In this document: piece by piece, positions 54,584 to 63,583 of the stretch
Position numbering within the stretch: position 1 is the first letter of the stretch
Layout: each line of letters begins with the position of its first letter
NCBI GenBank assembly: GCA_963846495.1
Contig: CAWJWP010000036.1
Span: 124,001-188,000 of the forward strand
Reading direction: 5' to 3'
From: DASYQD01 sp963846495
Lineage (GTDB): Bacteria > Acidobacteriota > Thermoanaerobaculia > Multivoradales > JAIOJS01
DNA: 64,000 nucleotides
Program-made: the position numbers and the translations under genes
The notes under the pieces: model-generated
The model's database searches: none
The model's input: only the letters and a program-made list of their open reading frames with translations
Told to the model about the DNA's origin: nothing

Positions 54584-55948
54584 TCACGCGTTGCGCCCGC
54601 GGAGGACGAGCCGGCCGGCAGGTGGATCGGCGCAGGTCGCGCCGTCGAATACCTGCCGCCCGCGCAGCCACGTTTCGCGAACGACGCCTTGCAGCTCGCG
54701 GCCGGCGTAGGGAGTGACCGGGTGACGCTGGTGGAGACGAGCGGGATCGACGCGGATGCTCGCTTCCGGGTCCCAGACCACGAAGTCCGCGTCGCAGCCG
54801 GGAGCGAGGCGGCCCTTGCGATCGTCGAGGCCGGCGAGCTTCGCCGGCGCCGCCGCCATCCACTGCGCGAGCCGCTCCGGTCCGTGGCCGCGCCGGCGCG
54901 CCGCCGTCCACATCAACGGCAGGCCGAGCTCGAGCGAAGCGATGCCGCCCCACGCGCGCAGGAAGTCGCCGCTCTCGGGCAGCTTCATCTCCGGCGGGCA
55001 CGGCGAGTGGTCGCTCGCGACGAGGTCGACGACGCCCTCCTCCAGCGCCTCCCACAGCGCCTCGTTGTTGACGCGCTCGCGGATCGGCGGCGCGCACTTG
55101 CAGTCGGTCCGCCCGTCGCCGATCTCCTCCGCCGCGAGCACGAGGTAGTGCGGACAGGTCTCGACGCTCACCGGCAAATCCTCGGCACGCGCGCGCCGCA
55201 GCATCTCCACCGCACTGCTCGCCGACAGGTGCACGACGTGGAGCCGTGCGCCGTGCTCGCGAGCGAGCCGCAGCAGCAATGCGATCGCCTCCTCCTCGGC
55301 TGCCGGCGGCCGCGATGCGAGCCAGGTGGCGTAGCGCTCCGGCGACGCGTCGCCGAGCGCCGCGACGGCCCGCTCGATCGGCCCCGGCACCTCGGCATGA
55401 GCGAGCAGCGGCGCGCCAACGGCAGCGAGCTCGGCGAGCGCCGTCCGCAGGTCGCCTTCGCCGACCCCCGGAAAGTCGTCGACGCCGGACGGCACTAGAA
55501 AGCACTTGAACCCGAGCACCCCCGCCGCGAAGAGCGGCCGCAGCTCGGCGGCGTTACCGGGCACCACTCCGCCCCAGAAGCCCACGTCGACGGCGAGCTT
55601 CCCCTTCGCCGCCGCGAGCTTCTCGCCAAACGCCGCGATGCTCGTCGTCGCCGGCGTGCTGTTGAGCGGCATGTCGACGATCGTCGTCACCCCACCCGCC
55701 GCTGCCGCCCGCGTCGCCGTCGCAAACCCTTCCCACTCCGTCCGCCCCGGCTCATTGCAGTGCACGTGCGTGTCGACCAGCCCCGGCATCAGCACGAGGT
55801 CACCGAGGTCGACGACCTTGGAGCCAGCCGGCACTTCGTCGTACGCCGTCACCGCAACGATCGTCTCGTCCTCGACGTGCATCGCCGCCGGACGCATCCC
55901 GGTCGGCGTGACGACGCGACTACTGCGAAAGACCACTCGCCCGGTCAT
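54584..55948 (-). CDS. allB: Allantoinase
   Basis: 454 residues, TIM-barrel amidohydrolase. Metal ligands are in place: His61 and His63 (DTHVHCNEPG), carboxylated Lys148 (GFKCFLVPSG), His184 (LLAHAE), His241 (HVVHLSAS) and Asp314 (VASDHSPC). ETCPHYLVLA is the family mark. Opens the allantoin ring to allantoate. The gene begins the downstream half of the purine cluster; the MazEF-like pair lies upstream on the other strand. A dihydropyrimidinase is the nearest alternative, but the neighbours make allantoinase likely. Confidence 0.93.
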   Translation of the reverse strand: MTGRVVFRSSRVVTPTGMRPAAMHVEDETIVAVTAYDEVPAGSKVVDLGDLVLMPGLVDTHVHCNEPGRTEWEGFATATRAAAAGGVTTIVDMPLNSTPATTSIAAFGEKLAAAKGKLAVDVGFWGGVVPGNAAELRPLFAAGVLGFKCFLVPSGVDDFPGVGEGDLRTALAELAAVGAPLLAHAEVPGPIERAVAALGDASPERYATWLASRPPAAEEEAIALLLRLAREHGARLHVVHLSASSAVEMLRRARAEDLPVSVETCPHYLVLAAEEIGDGRTDCKCAPPIRERVNNEALWEALEEGVVDLVASDHSPCPPEMKLPESGDFLRAWGGIASLELGLPLMWTAARRRGHGPERLAQWMAAAPAKLAGLDDRKGRLAPGCDADFVVWDPEASIRVDPARLHQRHPVTPYAGRELQGVVRETWLRGRQVFDGATCADPPAGRLVLRGRNA

Positions 55949-56022
55949 CGTGCGTGATCCTAGTCGCGCCAGCTGCGGACCGGGTATTCCGGGCGGTATT
56001 CTCCATTGGGTAGACTCGGGGT

Positions 56023-56259
56023 GTGAAGCTTGGAGTATCGCTGCCGGAGGAGTTGATCGCTTTCGCCGACGAAGTGGCCCGGCGACGAGGCCTAACCCGA
56101 TCGGCTTTCCTGGCGGAGCTGCTCGAGGCGGAACGTCTGCGCGACCAGGTCAGCCGCTACGTCGACCGCTATGGCTGGGACGTTGCGGAGAACGACGACG
56201 CGTGGCGGGAGTACCAGCGCCAGCGCATGGCAGTGGATTACGCCGATGACGAGTGGTGA
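56023..56259 (+). CDS. Ribbon-helix-helix antitoxin (MazE-like)
   Basis: 78 residues from a GTG start. MKLGVSLPEELIAFADEVAR is a ribbon-helix-helix strand and helix, followed by GLTRSAFLAELLEAERLRDQ and an acidic tail (DVAENDDAWREYQRQR; DYADDEW), as in MazE-type antitoxins. The stop codon overlaps the toxin gene start by 14 bases. It likely autoregulates from the 74-base gap to allB, which has a TAGACT -10-like hexamer at 56010-56015. Confidence 0.87.
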   Translation: MKLGVSLPEELIAFADEVARRRGLTRSAFLAELLEAERLRDQVSRYVDRYGWDVAENDDAWREYQRQRMAVDYADDEW

Positions 56260-56581
56260 GCCGCTGCCGCGCCGGGGCGAAGTGTGGTGGTTGCTCGCGG
56301 ACAAGCGCCGCCCGGCCGTCGTGGTGCAGAGCGACAAGCTGCGCGAGCCGCGGATCGGAACGTTCCTGGTGGTGCCTCTCACCAGCCGGCTGCACCTCTC
56401 CGAGCTGCCTGGGAACGTACGTCTGCCCCGTCGCGCCACTGGCTTGAGCAAGGACTCGGTCGCCAACGTCTACGACCTGCAGAAGGTCGTGCGCACGGAT
56501 CTGGTGGGCCGCGTCGGATTGCTGCCCGGTAGTGAGCTGGCAGCGCTGCAGGACGGACTGCGCCTGGTGCTCGGGCTCTGA
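56246..56581 (+). CDS. MazF/PemK-like toxin
   Basis: 111 residues from ATG 56246. The SH3-like barrel signature is present: LPRRGEVWWLLADKRRPAVV, FLVVPLTSRLHLSELPGNVR and LSKDSVANVYDLQKV. Such toxins are ribosome-independent mRNA interferases. It ends two bases before the stop of the FAD-subunit gene on the other strand, so the pair sits in the middle of the purine cluster. Length is normal. Confidence 0.93.
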   Translation: MTSGEPLPRRGEVWWLLADKRRPAVVVQSDKLREPRIGTFLVVPLTSRLHLSELPGNVRLPRRATGLSKDSVANVYDLQKVVRTDLVGRVGLLPGSELAALQDGLRLVLGL

Positions 56582-56582
56582 C

Positions 56583-57431
56583 TCAACCGGTCAGGAAGTC
56601 CACGAGAAGCCGCTGCGCCACCGCGGTCCGGTAGCGGGCAGTGGAGCGGAAGTCGTCGATCGGGGCGATCTCGCGGCCCAGCTCGGCGCGGGCGGTAGCG
56701 ATTGTCTCTGGCGTGAGCGGCTGCCCGCGCAGCACCGCCTCGGTGCGCGTGCAGCGCAACGGGATGGGGGCGACGCTCCCGAGCGCGAGCCGTACGTCTT
56801 CGGCGACCTCGCCCTTCAACGTCAGCGCGCCGGCGAAGCAGATCTTCGAGATCGCTTGCGCTCGCCGCGTACCCACCTTGCGGTAGACCTCGCGCCAGCG
56901 GCCGGCGGGGCGGCGGGGGAGGTGGATGGCGCGGATGAGCTCGCCGGTGCCGAGGTCCATCTTGCGGTAGGCACGGTGGAAGCTGGCGTAGGGCACGCGG
57001 CGCACGCCGTCGGGCGAGATCAGCTCGAGCTCGGCGTCGTAGACGAGCAGCGCCGGCGGCGAGTCGGCGGCCGGCGAAGCGTTGGCGAGGTTGCCGCCCA
57101 AGGTGCCGCGGTTCTGGATGGCGATGCCGCCAGTCTCGGCCGCCGCCGCGCACAGCAGCGGGTACTCGCGGCGCAGCAGCTCGCTCGTCTGCACTTGCGA
57201 GTAGGTGGTCAAGGCGCCGAGGGTGACGCGCTCGGCGGTCTCGGTGATGCCGCGCAGCTCGGGCAACCCCCACACGCTGACCCACCGCCGATGCGGCAGC
57301 TTGCCGGCCTCGGCCAGCACCATGAGGTCGGTGCCGCCGGCGAACGGCCGGTAGCCGGTAGCGAGCAGCGCCAGCGCGCCGTTGAGGCTCGCCGGCGTGG
57401 CGAGCTCGTAGGCGGGCAGGTTCGATCTCAA
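56583..57431 (-). CDS. FAD-binding subunit of molybdenum hydroxylase (xanthine dehydrogenase)
   Basis: 282 residues from TTG 57431, which overlaps the upstream TGA (TTGA). FAD-domain motifs are GYRPFAGGTDLMVLAE (pyrophosphate loop), QNRGTLGGNLANASPAAD and the C-terminal RKVGTRRAQAISKICFAGAL of CoxM/XdhB proteins. It passes electrons from the iron-sulfur subunit to NAD or another acceptor. It ends the xdh-type operon; the MazF-like gene faces it with one base between stops. Confidence 0.9.
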   Translation of the reverse strand: MRSNLPAYELATPASLNGALALLATGYRPFAGGTDLMVLAEAGKLPHRRWVSVWGLPELRGITETAERVTLGALTTYSQVQTSELLRREYPLLCAAAAETGGIAIQNRGTLGGNLANASPAADSPPALLVYDAELELISPDGVRRVPYASFHRAYRKMDLGTGELIRAIHLPRRPAGRWREVYRKVGTRRAQAISKICFAGALTLKGEVAEDVRLALGSVAPIPLRCTRTEAVLRGQPLTPETIATARAELGREIAPIDDFRSTARYRTAVAQRLLVDFLTG

Positions 57432-57895
57432 CCTTCCGCCTCGCCCGCCGCGGCAGCGACGGCGTCGAAGATCTTCACGTAGCCGGTGCAGCGGCAGAGG
57501 TTGCCGGCGAGGCCGGTGCGGATCTGTTCTTCGCTGGGCCGCGGCGTGTGCGCCAGCAGCGCCACCGCCGCCATCACCATTCCCGGCGTGCAGATGCCGC
57601 ACTGCGCGCCGCCGTGCTCGATGAATGCACGCTGCACGGGGTGGAGCTCGCCGTGGCCCGCCACACCTTCGATCGTCGTGACCGCGGCGCCTTCGGCCTG
57701 CGCCACCGGCACCAGGCAGCTGTTGACGAGCTCGCCGTCGACGAGCACCGAGCACGCTCCGCACTCTCCTTCGCCGCAACCCTCTTTCGTGCCGGTGAGC
57801 GCCAGCTCCTCGCGCAGCACGTCGAGCAGGCGCGCCATCGGGTGTGTGCGCAGCTCGACGGCGCGGCCGTTGACGGTGAAGCGAATGGATGTCAT
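57428..57895 (-). CDS. [2Fe-2S] subunit of molybdenum hydroxylase (xanthine dehydrogenase)
   Basis: 155 residues. Plant-type ferredoxin cysteines Cys40, Cys45, Cys48 (CGEGECGAC) and Cys60, then the second cluster Cys99, Cys102, Cys134, Cys136 (QCGICTPG; NLCRCTGY). This is the CoxS/XdhC-type small subunit carrying two 2Fe-2S centres. Cytoplasmic in the xanthine dehydrogenase context. The ATG overlaps the Mo-subunit TGA (ATGA). Confidence 0.94.
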   Translation of the reverse strand: MTSIRFTVNGRAVELRTHPMARLLDVLREELALTGTKEGCGEGECGACSVLVDGELVNSCLVPVAQAEGAAVTTIEGVAGHGELHPVQRAFIEHGGAQCGICTPGMVMAAVALLAHTPRPSEEQIRTGLAGNLCRCTGYVKIFDAVAAAAGEAEG

Positions 57896-60117
57896 GCGCC
57901 GAGCGCCTCCATCAGCACCTCAGGCACGACCGGCACGTGCCGCAGCCGCACGCCCGTGGCGTGCTCGATGGCGTTGACGATCGCCGGCGCCGGGCCGTCC
58001 ATCGGCAGCTCGCCGATCCCCTTGGCGCCTCCCGGGCCACCGGCGTACGGCACCTCGGCGAACGCCACGCGGATCGACGGCACGTCGGCGGCCGTGGGGA
58101 TGATGTAGTTCGTCATCTGCGCGTTGACCATGCGGCCGCGCTCCCACACCACGTTCTCGTAGAGCGCCCAGCCGATCCCCTGCGCCACGCCGCCCTCGAT
58201 CTGGCCGGCGGCGAGCACCGGGTGGATGACCCGCCCCACCTCCTGCACGGCGACGAAGTCGTCGACCGTCGTCTCGGCGGTCAGCGTGTCGACCGACACC
58301 TCGGCGACGTAGACCGCCCACGCGTAGGCGGCATAGGCGTCGCCCTGGTACTTCTCGTCGTCCCAGCGGATCCCCGCCGGCGGCTGGTACTGCGTGACTG
58401 ACTCCAACGGCCCGACGCGCTCGTGGTAGGCGCGGCAGGCGGCGCGGAAGTCGTCGCGCGTGTAGCCTTCCGGCAGCACCGGCAGCAGGGCGTGCTCCTC
58501 GAGCTTGGCGCGCAGCGAAAGCGCCGCCTGCTCGACGAGCTTGCCGACGACCATGGTCGTGCGCGACGCCACCGTCGGGCCGCTGTTGGGGACGTTGGCG
58601 GTGTCCGGCTGCGCGATCTCGACGGAATCGTAGTCGAGCCGCAGCGCCCCGGCGACGATCTGCGCCAGGATGGTGTTGGTGCCCTGCCCGATCTCCGTGC
58701 TGGCGACGCGCACGCGCACGCGGCCCTCGGCGGTGGCGTCGACGCCGACGATCGAGGCGAGATACTCCTCGCCCGATCCGGTGAAGCCGGCGCCGTGCAT
58801 GAACGAGGCGAAGCCGATCCCCTTCTTGACGCGGCGCCCTTCGTTTTCGCGCGCGAAGCGCGCGCGCTTCTCGTAGTAGCCGGTCATCGCGAACGCCTGG
58901 TCGAGGAGCGCCGGCAGGTCGACCACCTCGCGGATCTCCTGGCTCACCGCCAGGGTGTCGCCCTTGTGGATGAAGTTGCGCCGCCGCAGCTCGTCGGGAG
59001 CGAGCCCCAGCTCCGCGGCCAGCTCGTCGAGGTGGCACTCCATGGCGAAGATGCTCTGCGGCGCGCCGAAGCCGCGGAAGGCGCCGTGCGGCGGCGCGTT
59101 GGTGGCGGCGGCGCGGCTACGCACGCGCACGTTGGGGCACGCGTACGGACCGGCGGCGTGGATGGTGCCGCGCGAGAGCACGACGGCGGAGAGCGTCGCG
59201 TAGGCGCCGCCGTCGATGGCGAAGTCGACGTCGAGCGCGAGCAGCTTGCCGTCGCGCGTCGCCGCCGAGCGGATGCGGGTGCGCGACGGATGGCGCTTGG
59301 TCGTCGCCACCATGTCCTCGGCGCGGTCGTAGATCATCTTCACCGGCTTGCCCGACTTCCACGCCAAGAGCGCGGCGTGGGCGGCGATCATCGACGGATA
59401 TTCCTCCTTGCCGCCGAAGCCGCCGCCGGTCTCGGTCTGCACCACGCGCACTTTGTCCTTGGGCAGCGCGAAGAGCGGCATCAGCGCCTTGTGGATGTAG
59501 TAGGGGCACTGGAGCGATCCCCACACGGCGACACCGGTCTCCGGGCTCGCCTCGGCGATCACGCCTTGCGGCTCGATGTAGAGCTGCTCCTGCGCGCCCG
59601 TCGAATAGGTGCGTTCGAGGACGACGTCCGCCTGCGCCCACGCCTCGTCGACGTTGCCCTTCTCGACGAGGTACGACTTGAAGAGGTTGTCCTCGCCCCA
59701 GATGACGGTCGTGGCGGCGAGCGACTCCTCGAGGTCGAACACCGCGGGCAGCTCCTCGATGTCGAACGTCACCGCGCGCCGCGCCTCCTCGAGCAGGTAG
59801 CGGTCGGCGTGCGCGAGCAGCAGCACCGGCTCCTCGGGATGGTTGACGACGCCGTCGGCGAGGCAGGGCTGGTCCTCGAGAATCAGGGTGATGCAGTTCT
59901 TGCCCGGGATGTCGCGCGCGGTGACGACGACGATCTCGTCCCACGGGATGCCATCGCCGAAGCGCACGCCGCGGATGCGCCCGCGCGCCACCGGGCTGCG
60001 CACGGTCGTCCCGTAGAGCATCCCGTCGCGCCGCAAGTCGTCGACGTAACGCGCCGCGCCGGTGACCTTCTCGCGCCCCTCCTTGCGGGGCACCGGCTTG
60101 CCGATCAACCCGCTCAT
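57892..60117 (-). CDS. Molybdopterin-binding subunit of xanthine dehydrogenase family
   Basis: 741 residues from ATG 60117. It has RKEGREKVTGAARYVDDL at the start, the molybdopterin loop ETGGGFGGKEEYPSMIA, GAFRGFGAPQ, EIGQGTNTILAQI and the catalytic glutamate Glu703 in GAKGIGELPMDG. Size and motifs fit the large subunit of three-subunit xanthine dehydrogenases. Within the family, nicotinate or CO enzymes are alternatives; the guanine deaminase gene just upstream (1-base overlap, TGATG) and the urate genes downstream favour xanthine as substrate. The sulfurylating XdhC helper is not in the window. Confidence 0.92.
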   Translation of the reverse strand: MSGLIGKPVPRKEGREKVTGAARYVDDLRRDGMLYGTTVRSPVARGRIRGVRFGDGIPWDEIVVVTARDIPGKNCITLILEDQPCLADGVVNHPEEPVLLLAHADRYLLEEARRAVTFDIEELPAVFDLEESLAATTVIWGEDNLFKSYLVEKGNVDEAWAQADVVLERTYSTGAQEQLYIEPQGVIAEASPETGVAVWGSLQCPYYIHKALMPLFALPKDKVRVVQTETGGGFGGKEEYPSMIAAHAALLAWKSGKPVKMIYDRAEDMVATTKRHPSRTRIRSAATRDGKLLALDVDFAIDGGAYATLSAVVLSRGTIHAAGPYACPNVRVRSRAAATNAPPHGAFRGFGAPQSIFAMECHLDELAAELGLAPDELRRRNFIHKGDTLAVSQEIREVVDLPALLDQAFAMTGYYEKRARFARENEGRRVKKGIGFASFMHGAGFTGSGEEYLASIVGVDATAEGRVRVRVASTEIGQGTNTILAQIVAGALRLDYDSVEIAQPDTANVPNSGPTVASRTTMVVGKLVEQAALSLRAKLEEHALLPVLPEGYTRDDFRAACRAYHERVGPLESVTQYQPPAGIRWDDEKYQGDAYAAYAWAVYVAEVSVDTLTAETTVDDFVAVQEVGRVIHPVLAAGQIEGGVAQGIGWALYENVVWERGRMVNAQMTNYIIPTAADVPSIRVAFAEVPYAGGPGGAKGIGELPMDGPAPAIVNAIEHATGVRLRHVPVVPEVLMEALGA

Positions 60118-60602
60118 CAGTACTCGACCTTGTCCGATTTGTCGCGCCAGGCGACGAACGCCGCCTGCGCCTCGTCGCGCATGAGCTGGATCATCGGCAT
60201 GCGCCGCTCCGCGTGCGGCAGCCGCAGCTGCTCGTAGATCTCGGAGTCGTCGAAGCCCACCGCCGCCGCGTCGGCCGCCGTGTTGCCGAAGTAGACGCGA
60301 CGCGGCCGCGCCCAGTAGATGGCGCCCAGGCACATCGGGCAGGGCTCGCAGGTGGTGTAGACGTCGCAATCGTCGAGCTGAAAGCTCTGGAGCGCGCGGC
60401 ACGCCTCGCGGATCGCCACGATCTCGGCGTGTGCCGTCGGGTCGTTGGTCGTCGTGACGCGGTTGGTGCCCTCGCCGATCACGCGGCCGCCCTGGACGAC
60501 GAGCGCCGCGAACGGCCCGCCGCCCTCCTCGACGTTGCGCAGCGACAGCTCGATGGCGCGCGCCATGAAGCGGCTGGGGTCCGCGGGATCGCTCGCCGGC
60601 AC
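60117..60602 (-). CDS. guaD: Guanine deaminase
   Basis: 161 residues from GTG 60602 (an ATG lies at 60659, but that would leave only 19 bases to the divergent RNase start). Zinc motifs are NDPTAHAE (His58, Glu60) and CEPCPMC (Cys88, Cys91). The stretch CEPCPMCLGAIYWARP and the C-terminal WRDKSDKVEY match Bacillus-type GuaD closely. Deaminates guanine to xanthine. First gene of the purine operon; its TGA shares one base with the next ATG (TGATG). Confidence 0.93.
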   Translation of the reverse strand: MPASDPADPSRFMARAIELSLRNVEEGGGPFAALVVQGGRVIGEGTNRVTTTNDPTAHAEIVAIREACRALQSFQLDDCDVYTTCEPCPMCLGAIYWARPRRVYFGNTAADAAAVGFDDSEIYEQLRLPHAERRMPMIQLMRDEAQAAFVAWRDKSDKVEY

Positions 60603-60678
60603 GGCCGCAAGCTTGCTGCGCGCGAGGGGCGGCTGTCTAGTGCCGGCGGCCCGGGGCATGCCGGGTAGAGTGCGCGCG

Positions 60679-62148
60679 ATGAAGCCCCGCCGCCATCACC
60701 AGCGCTCGGACCTCGTCCAGCTCGCCCGCCGGGCGATGGTGGACCACGGCCTGCTGCCCGACTTCGACCCCGCCGCGCTGCGCCAGGTGCAGGCAATGAA
60801 TGGCGTGCCGCGCTCCACCGCGGCCGAGACCGCAGACCTCACGAAGCTGCTCTGGTGCTCGATCGACAACGACGACTCGCGCGACCTCGACCAGCTGACG
60901 GTGGCCGAGGCGCTCCCGGGCGGCGCAACGCGCGTGCTGGTAGCGGTCGCCGACGTCGACTCGCGCGTCGCCAAGGGCTCGCCCGTCGACGAGCACGCGC
61001 GCCACAACACCACCTCGGTCTACGCCAGCTGCTGCATCTTCCCGATGCTGCCCGAGCGGCTCTCGACCGACCTCACCTCGCTCAATCCGGACGAGGACCG
61101 TCTCGCCATGGTCGTCGAGCTGGTGGTGCGCGACGGACGGGTGGAGAGCTCCGGCGTCCGCCGCGCACTGGTGCACAACCAGGCCAAGCTCGCCTACGAC
61201 AGTCTCGCCGCCTGGCTCGAGGGCGAGGGACCGCTGCCGCCGGCCGCCGCCGCGGTGCCCGGCCTCGACGACAACCTGCGCCTGCAGGACCGCGTCGCGC
61301 AGGAGCTGCGGGGGGAGCGGCACGAGCACGGCGCCCTCGACCTGCAGACGATCGAGGCGCGTCCCGTCTTCCGCGGCGAGAGCGTCGCCGAGCTGCGCGC
61401 CGACTTGCCCAACCGCGCCAAGCAGCTGATCGAGGACTTCATGATCGCCGCCAACGGCGCGACGGCGCAGTTCCTCGCTGCGCGCGGCATCGCCTCGCTG
61501 CGACGCGTCGTGCGCTCGCCCGAGCGCTGGCAGCGCATCGTCGAGGTGGCGGCCGAGCACGGCGAGGCGCTGCCGCCCGAGCCCGACGCGCGCGCGCTGC
61601 AAGCCTTCCTGTTGCGCCGCAAGCGAGCCGACCCGCTGCGCTTCCCCGACCTCTCGCTGGTGATCGTCAAGCTGATGGGCGCCGGCGAGTACGCGGTCGA
61701 GGTGCCGGGCCGCGAGAGCCCCGGCCACTTCGGGCTCGCCGTACGCGCCTACACCCACTCGACGGCGCCCAACCGCCGCTACCCCGACCTGGTGACGCAG
61801 CGGCTGCTCGGAGCGTCGCTCGCCGGCGCGCCGTCACCCTACGGGGCCGACGAGCTCGCCGAGCTGGCGCTCCACTGCACGCGTCAGGAGGACGCCTCCA
61901 ACAAGGTCGAGCGCCAGATCCGCAAGTCCGCGGCGGCGCTGCTGCTCGAAGACAAGATCGGCGATCGCTTCGACGCCGTCGTCACCGGCGCTTCGGAGAA
62001 GGGCACCTGGGTGCGCGTCTTCCGCCCGCCGGTCGAGGGCAAGCTGGTGCGCGGCGCGCACGGCCTCCGCGTCGGCGACAAGCTCCACGTCGAGCTCGTG
62101 GGCACCGACGTGGAGCGCGGCTTCATCGACTTCGTGCGCGCGCAGTAG
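60679..62148 (+). CDS. RNB-domain (RNase II/R family) ribonuclease
   Basis: 489 residues. Catalytic RNB acids are in CSIDNDDSRDLDQLTVAE (Asp63 to Asp71), with YASCCIFPMLPERLSTDLTS, RAKQLIEDFMIAANGATAQF and HSTAPNRRYPDLVTQRLL, the family hallmarks. A short C-terminal S1-like tail (DRFDAVVTGASEKGTWVRVF) remains, but no N-terminal cold-shock domains, so it is the small stand-alone type of 3'-5' exoribonuclease. Divergent from guaD. Ends at a GC hairpin. Confidence 0.92.
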   Translation: MKPRRHHQRSDLVQLARRAMVDHGLLPDFDPAALRQVQAMNGVPRSTAAETADLTKLLWCSIDNDDSRDLDQLTVAEALPGGATRVLVAVADVDSRVAKGSPVDEHARHNTTSVYASCCIFPMLPERLSTDLTSLNPDEDRLAMVVELVVRDGRVESSGVRRALVHNQAKLAYDSLAAWLEGEGPLPPAAAAVPGLDDNLRLQDRVAQELRGERHEHGALDLQTIEARPVFRGESVAELRADLPNRAKQLIEDFMIAANGATAQFLAARGIASLRRVVRSPERWQRIVEVAAEHGEALPPEPDARALQAFLLRRKRADPLRFPDLSLVIVKLMGAGEYAVEVPGRESPGHFGLAVRAYTHSTAPNRRYPDLVTQRLLGASLAGAPSPYGADELAELALHCTRQEDASNKVERQIRKSAAALLLEDKIGDRFDAVVTGASEKGTWVRVFRPPVEGKLVRGAHGLRVGDKLHVELVGTDVERGFIDFVRAQ

Positions 62149-62152
62149 CCCG

Positions 62153-62168
62153 GGCCGCGCTCGCGGCC
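62153..62168. terminator. Hairpin between convergent genes
   Basis: GGCCGC-GCTC-GCGGCC, a perfect 6-base stem with 4-base loop, lies five bases after the RNB stop and before the stop of the convergent gene. It may end both transcripts; no T-run. Confidence 0.45.
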
Positions 62169-62198
62169 AGGGCTACCCATCGCGCCTCGCTGCGCGGC

Positions 62199-63440
62199 TC
62201 AGCTCTTGCCCGGCGCCAGGAAGTCGACGCGCTCGACCTCGTCCCAGCGCACGTAGGTGGGCTTCGGCTTCTTGGGCTCGAAGATCAGCAGACCGGCGTT
62301 GTCCTCGGAGACGTCGGTCGAGTCCTCGAGCGTCAGCTCTTCGCCGCTGCGAAGAGTCACCCGCGACGAGTCGGTGCGCGGCACGACCGTGGCGATCAGG
62401 GCGAAGGGGATGCTGTAGCTGACGTCGCGGCGGTCGCCGTCGAGCATCTCGGTCGTCTCGCTCTCGTCGAGGTCGTAGACGAGGCGGCCGACGAGCTTGC
62501 GGCCGTCGCTGGTGGTGACCATGCCCTGCAGGCGGGCGCCGGGCTTGTAGGCCTGGTAGCCGGGGCCGCTGCCGCCGGGCGAGAAGTCGACGCGCTCGAA
62601 GGCCTTCCAGTCGATGAGCACGCGGCCGTAGCGCGGATCCTCGACGTAGATGCCGCGGTTGCTCGAGTCGACGTCGTTGGTGTCGGAGAGCACGATGGTG
62701 CGGCCGTCGGCGAGCACCACCGTCGAGCTGTCGCTCGAGCGCTTCTCGATCGCGCGGATGGTGCCCATCTGGACGCTCAGGTCGTCGCCGTCGCGGTCCT
62801 CGCCGTCGAGCTCGTCGCTCGCCACGCACTCCTCCTGGTCCCACTGCACGAAGCCGGTGAACACGCCTTCGCGGGTCGTCACCTTGCCCCACAGGCGCGG
62901 CTCGGAGCCCTCGACGCGCGCGGGAGCCGGCGCGAAGACGATCGAGCGGATGCGCCGCCACTCGACGTCGACGTCGCCCAGGCTCGGGTCCCACACCCGT
63001 ATCTTCGCCTCGACGTCGTTGCTGCCGCCCTCGACCTCGAAGGTGCTGCCGTCCTTGAGCGTCACCGTCACCTCGTCGCCGGTGTGCGGCTCGAGCTTGG
63101 CGATGTCGCCGAAGCGGCTGACGAACTGCCGGTCGTCATCGAAGTGACCGTCGAAGGAGCCGATCTTGATGCCGAAGATCTCGATCGTCTTGCGGTCGTC
63201 GCGGCGAGCGAAGCGCGGCGCCTCGTCGACCCAGGGGTTGTCTTCCTTCGAGCTGTTGAAGAAGTCGCCCCAGAAAGCTTCCTCGTCGTCCCAGCGCAGG
63301 CGGCCCTCGTAGGTCTTGCCGTCGCGCGTCGTCAACTTGCCGTAAATGAAGCCCTCGTCGCCTGCCAGGGCCGGCAGCGGCAGGGCCGCGGCCGTGCAAA
63401 GCAGAGCGCCGAGCGCCAGTCGAATGGTCCGTGGGCGCAT
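62199..63440 (-). CDS. Secreted protein with three internal repeats, unknown function
   Basis: 413 residues with a signal peptide (MRPRTIRLALGALLCTAAAL, cleavage near residue 26). The rest is three copies of one unit of about 105-140 residues, at about 31-170, 182-287 and 302-408. Each copy begins with a G-K/M-V/L-T-T-x-x-G strand (YGKLTTRDGKTYEGRLRW; WGKVTTREGVFTGFVQW; QGMVTTSDGRKLVGRLVY) and ends with W-x-x-(I/F/V)-x-x-(I/V)-x-F. All are acid-rich with D/E clusters. No family is recognised. Good GGGAGG ribosome binding site. Probably an exported binding protein. Confidence 0.78.
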   Translation of the reverse strand: MRPRTIRLALGALLCTAAALPLPALAGDEGFIYGKLTTRDGKTYEGRLRWDDEEAFWGDFFNSSKEDNPWVDEAPRFARRDDRKTIEIFGIKIGSFDGHFDDDRQFVSRFGDIAKLEPHTGDEVTVTLKDGSTFEVEGGSNDVEAKIRVWDPSLGDVDVEWRRIRSIVFAPAPARVEGSEPRLWGKVTTREGVFTGFVQWDQEECVASDELDGEDRDGDDLSVQMGTIRAIEKRSSDSSTVVLADGRTIVLSDTNDVDSSNRGIYVEDPRYGRVLIDWKAFERVDFSPGGSGPGYQAYKPGARLQGMVTTSDGRKLVGRLVYDLDESETTEMLDGDRRDVSYSIPFALIATVVPRTDSSRVTLRSGEELTLEDSTDVSEDNAGLLIFEPKKPKPTYVRWDEVERVDFLAPGKS

Positions 63441-63583
63441 GATTTGGTCGTTCCTCCCGTCAGCGGTCTCAGGCCTTGATACAGATTCGAGGGCCGAAAG
63501 GTTTCATCGGCGCAAAAGCGGCGGCAACGAGGCGGAAACGACGCCGCGATTTGGAACGCGTCTTGAAGCGAGTTGTCAGCGCC

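Noticed and set aside
57892..60117. Carbon monoxide dehydrogenase large subunit
   Set aside because: The CODH active-site loop with selenium-copper cysteine (AYRCSFR) is absent: the equivalent loop reads GAFRGFGAPQ. Purine genes on both sides favour xanthine dehydrogenase.
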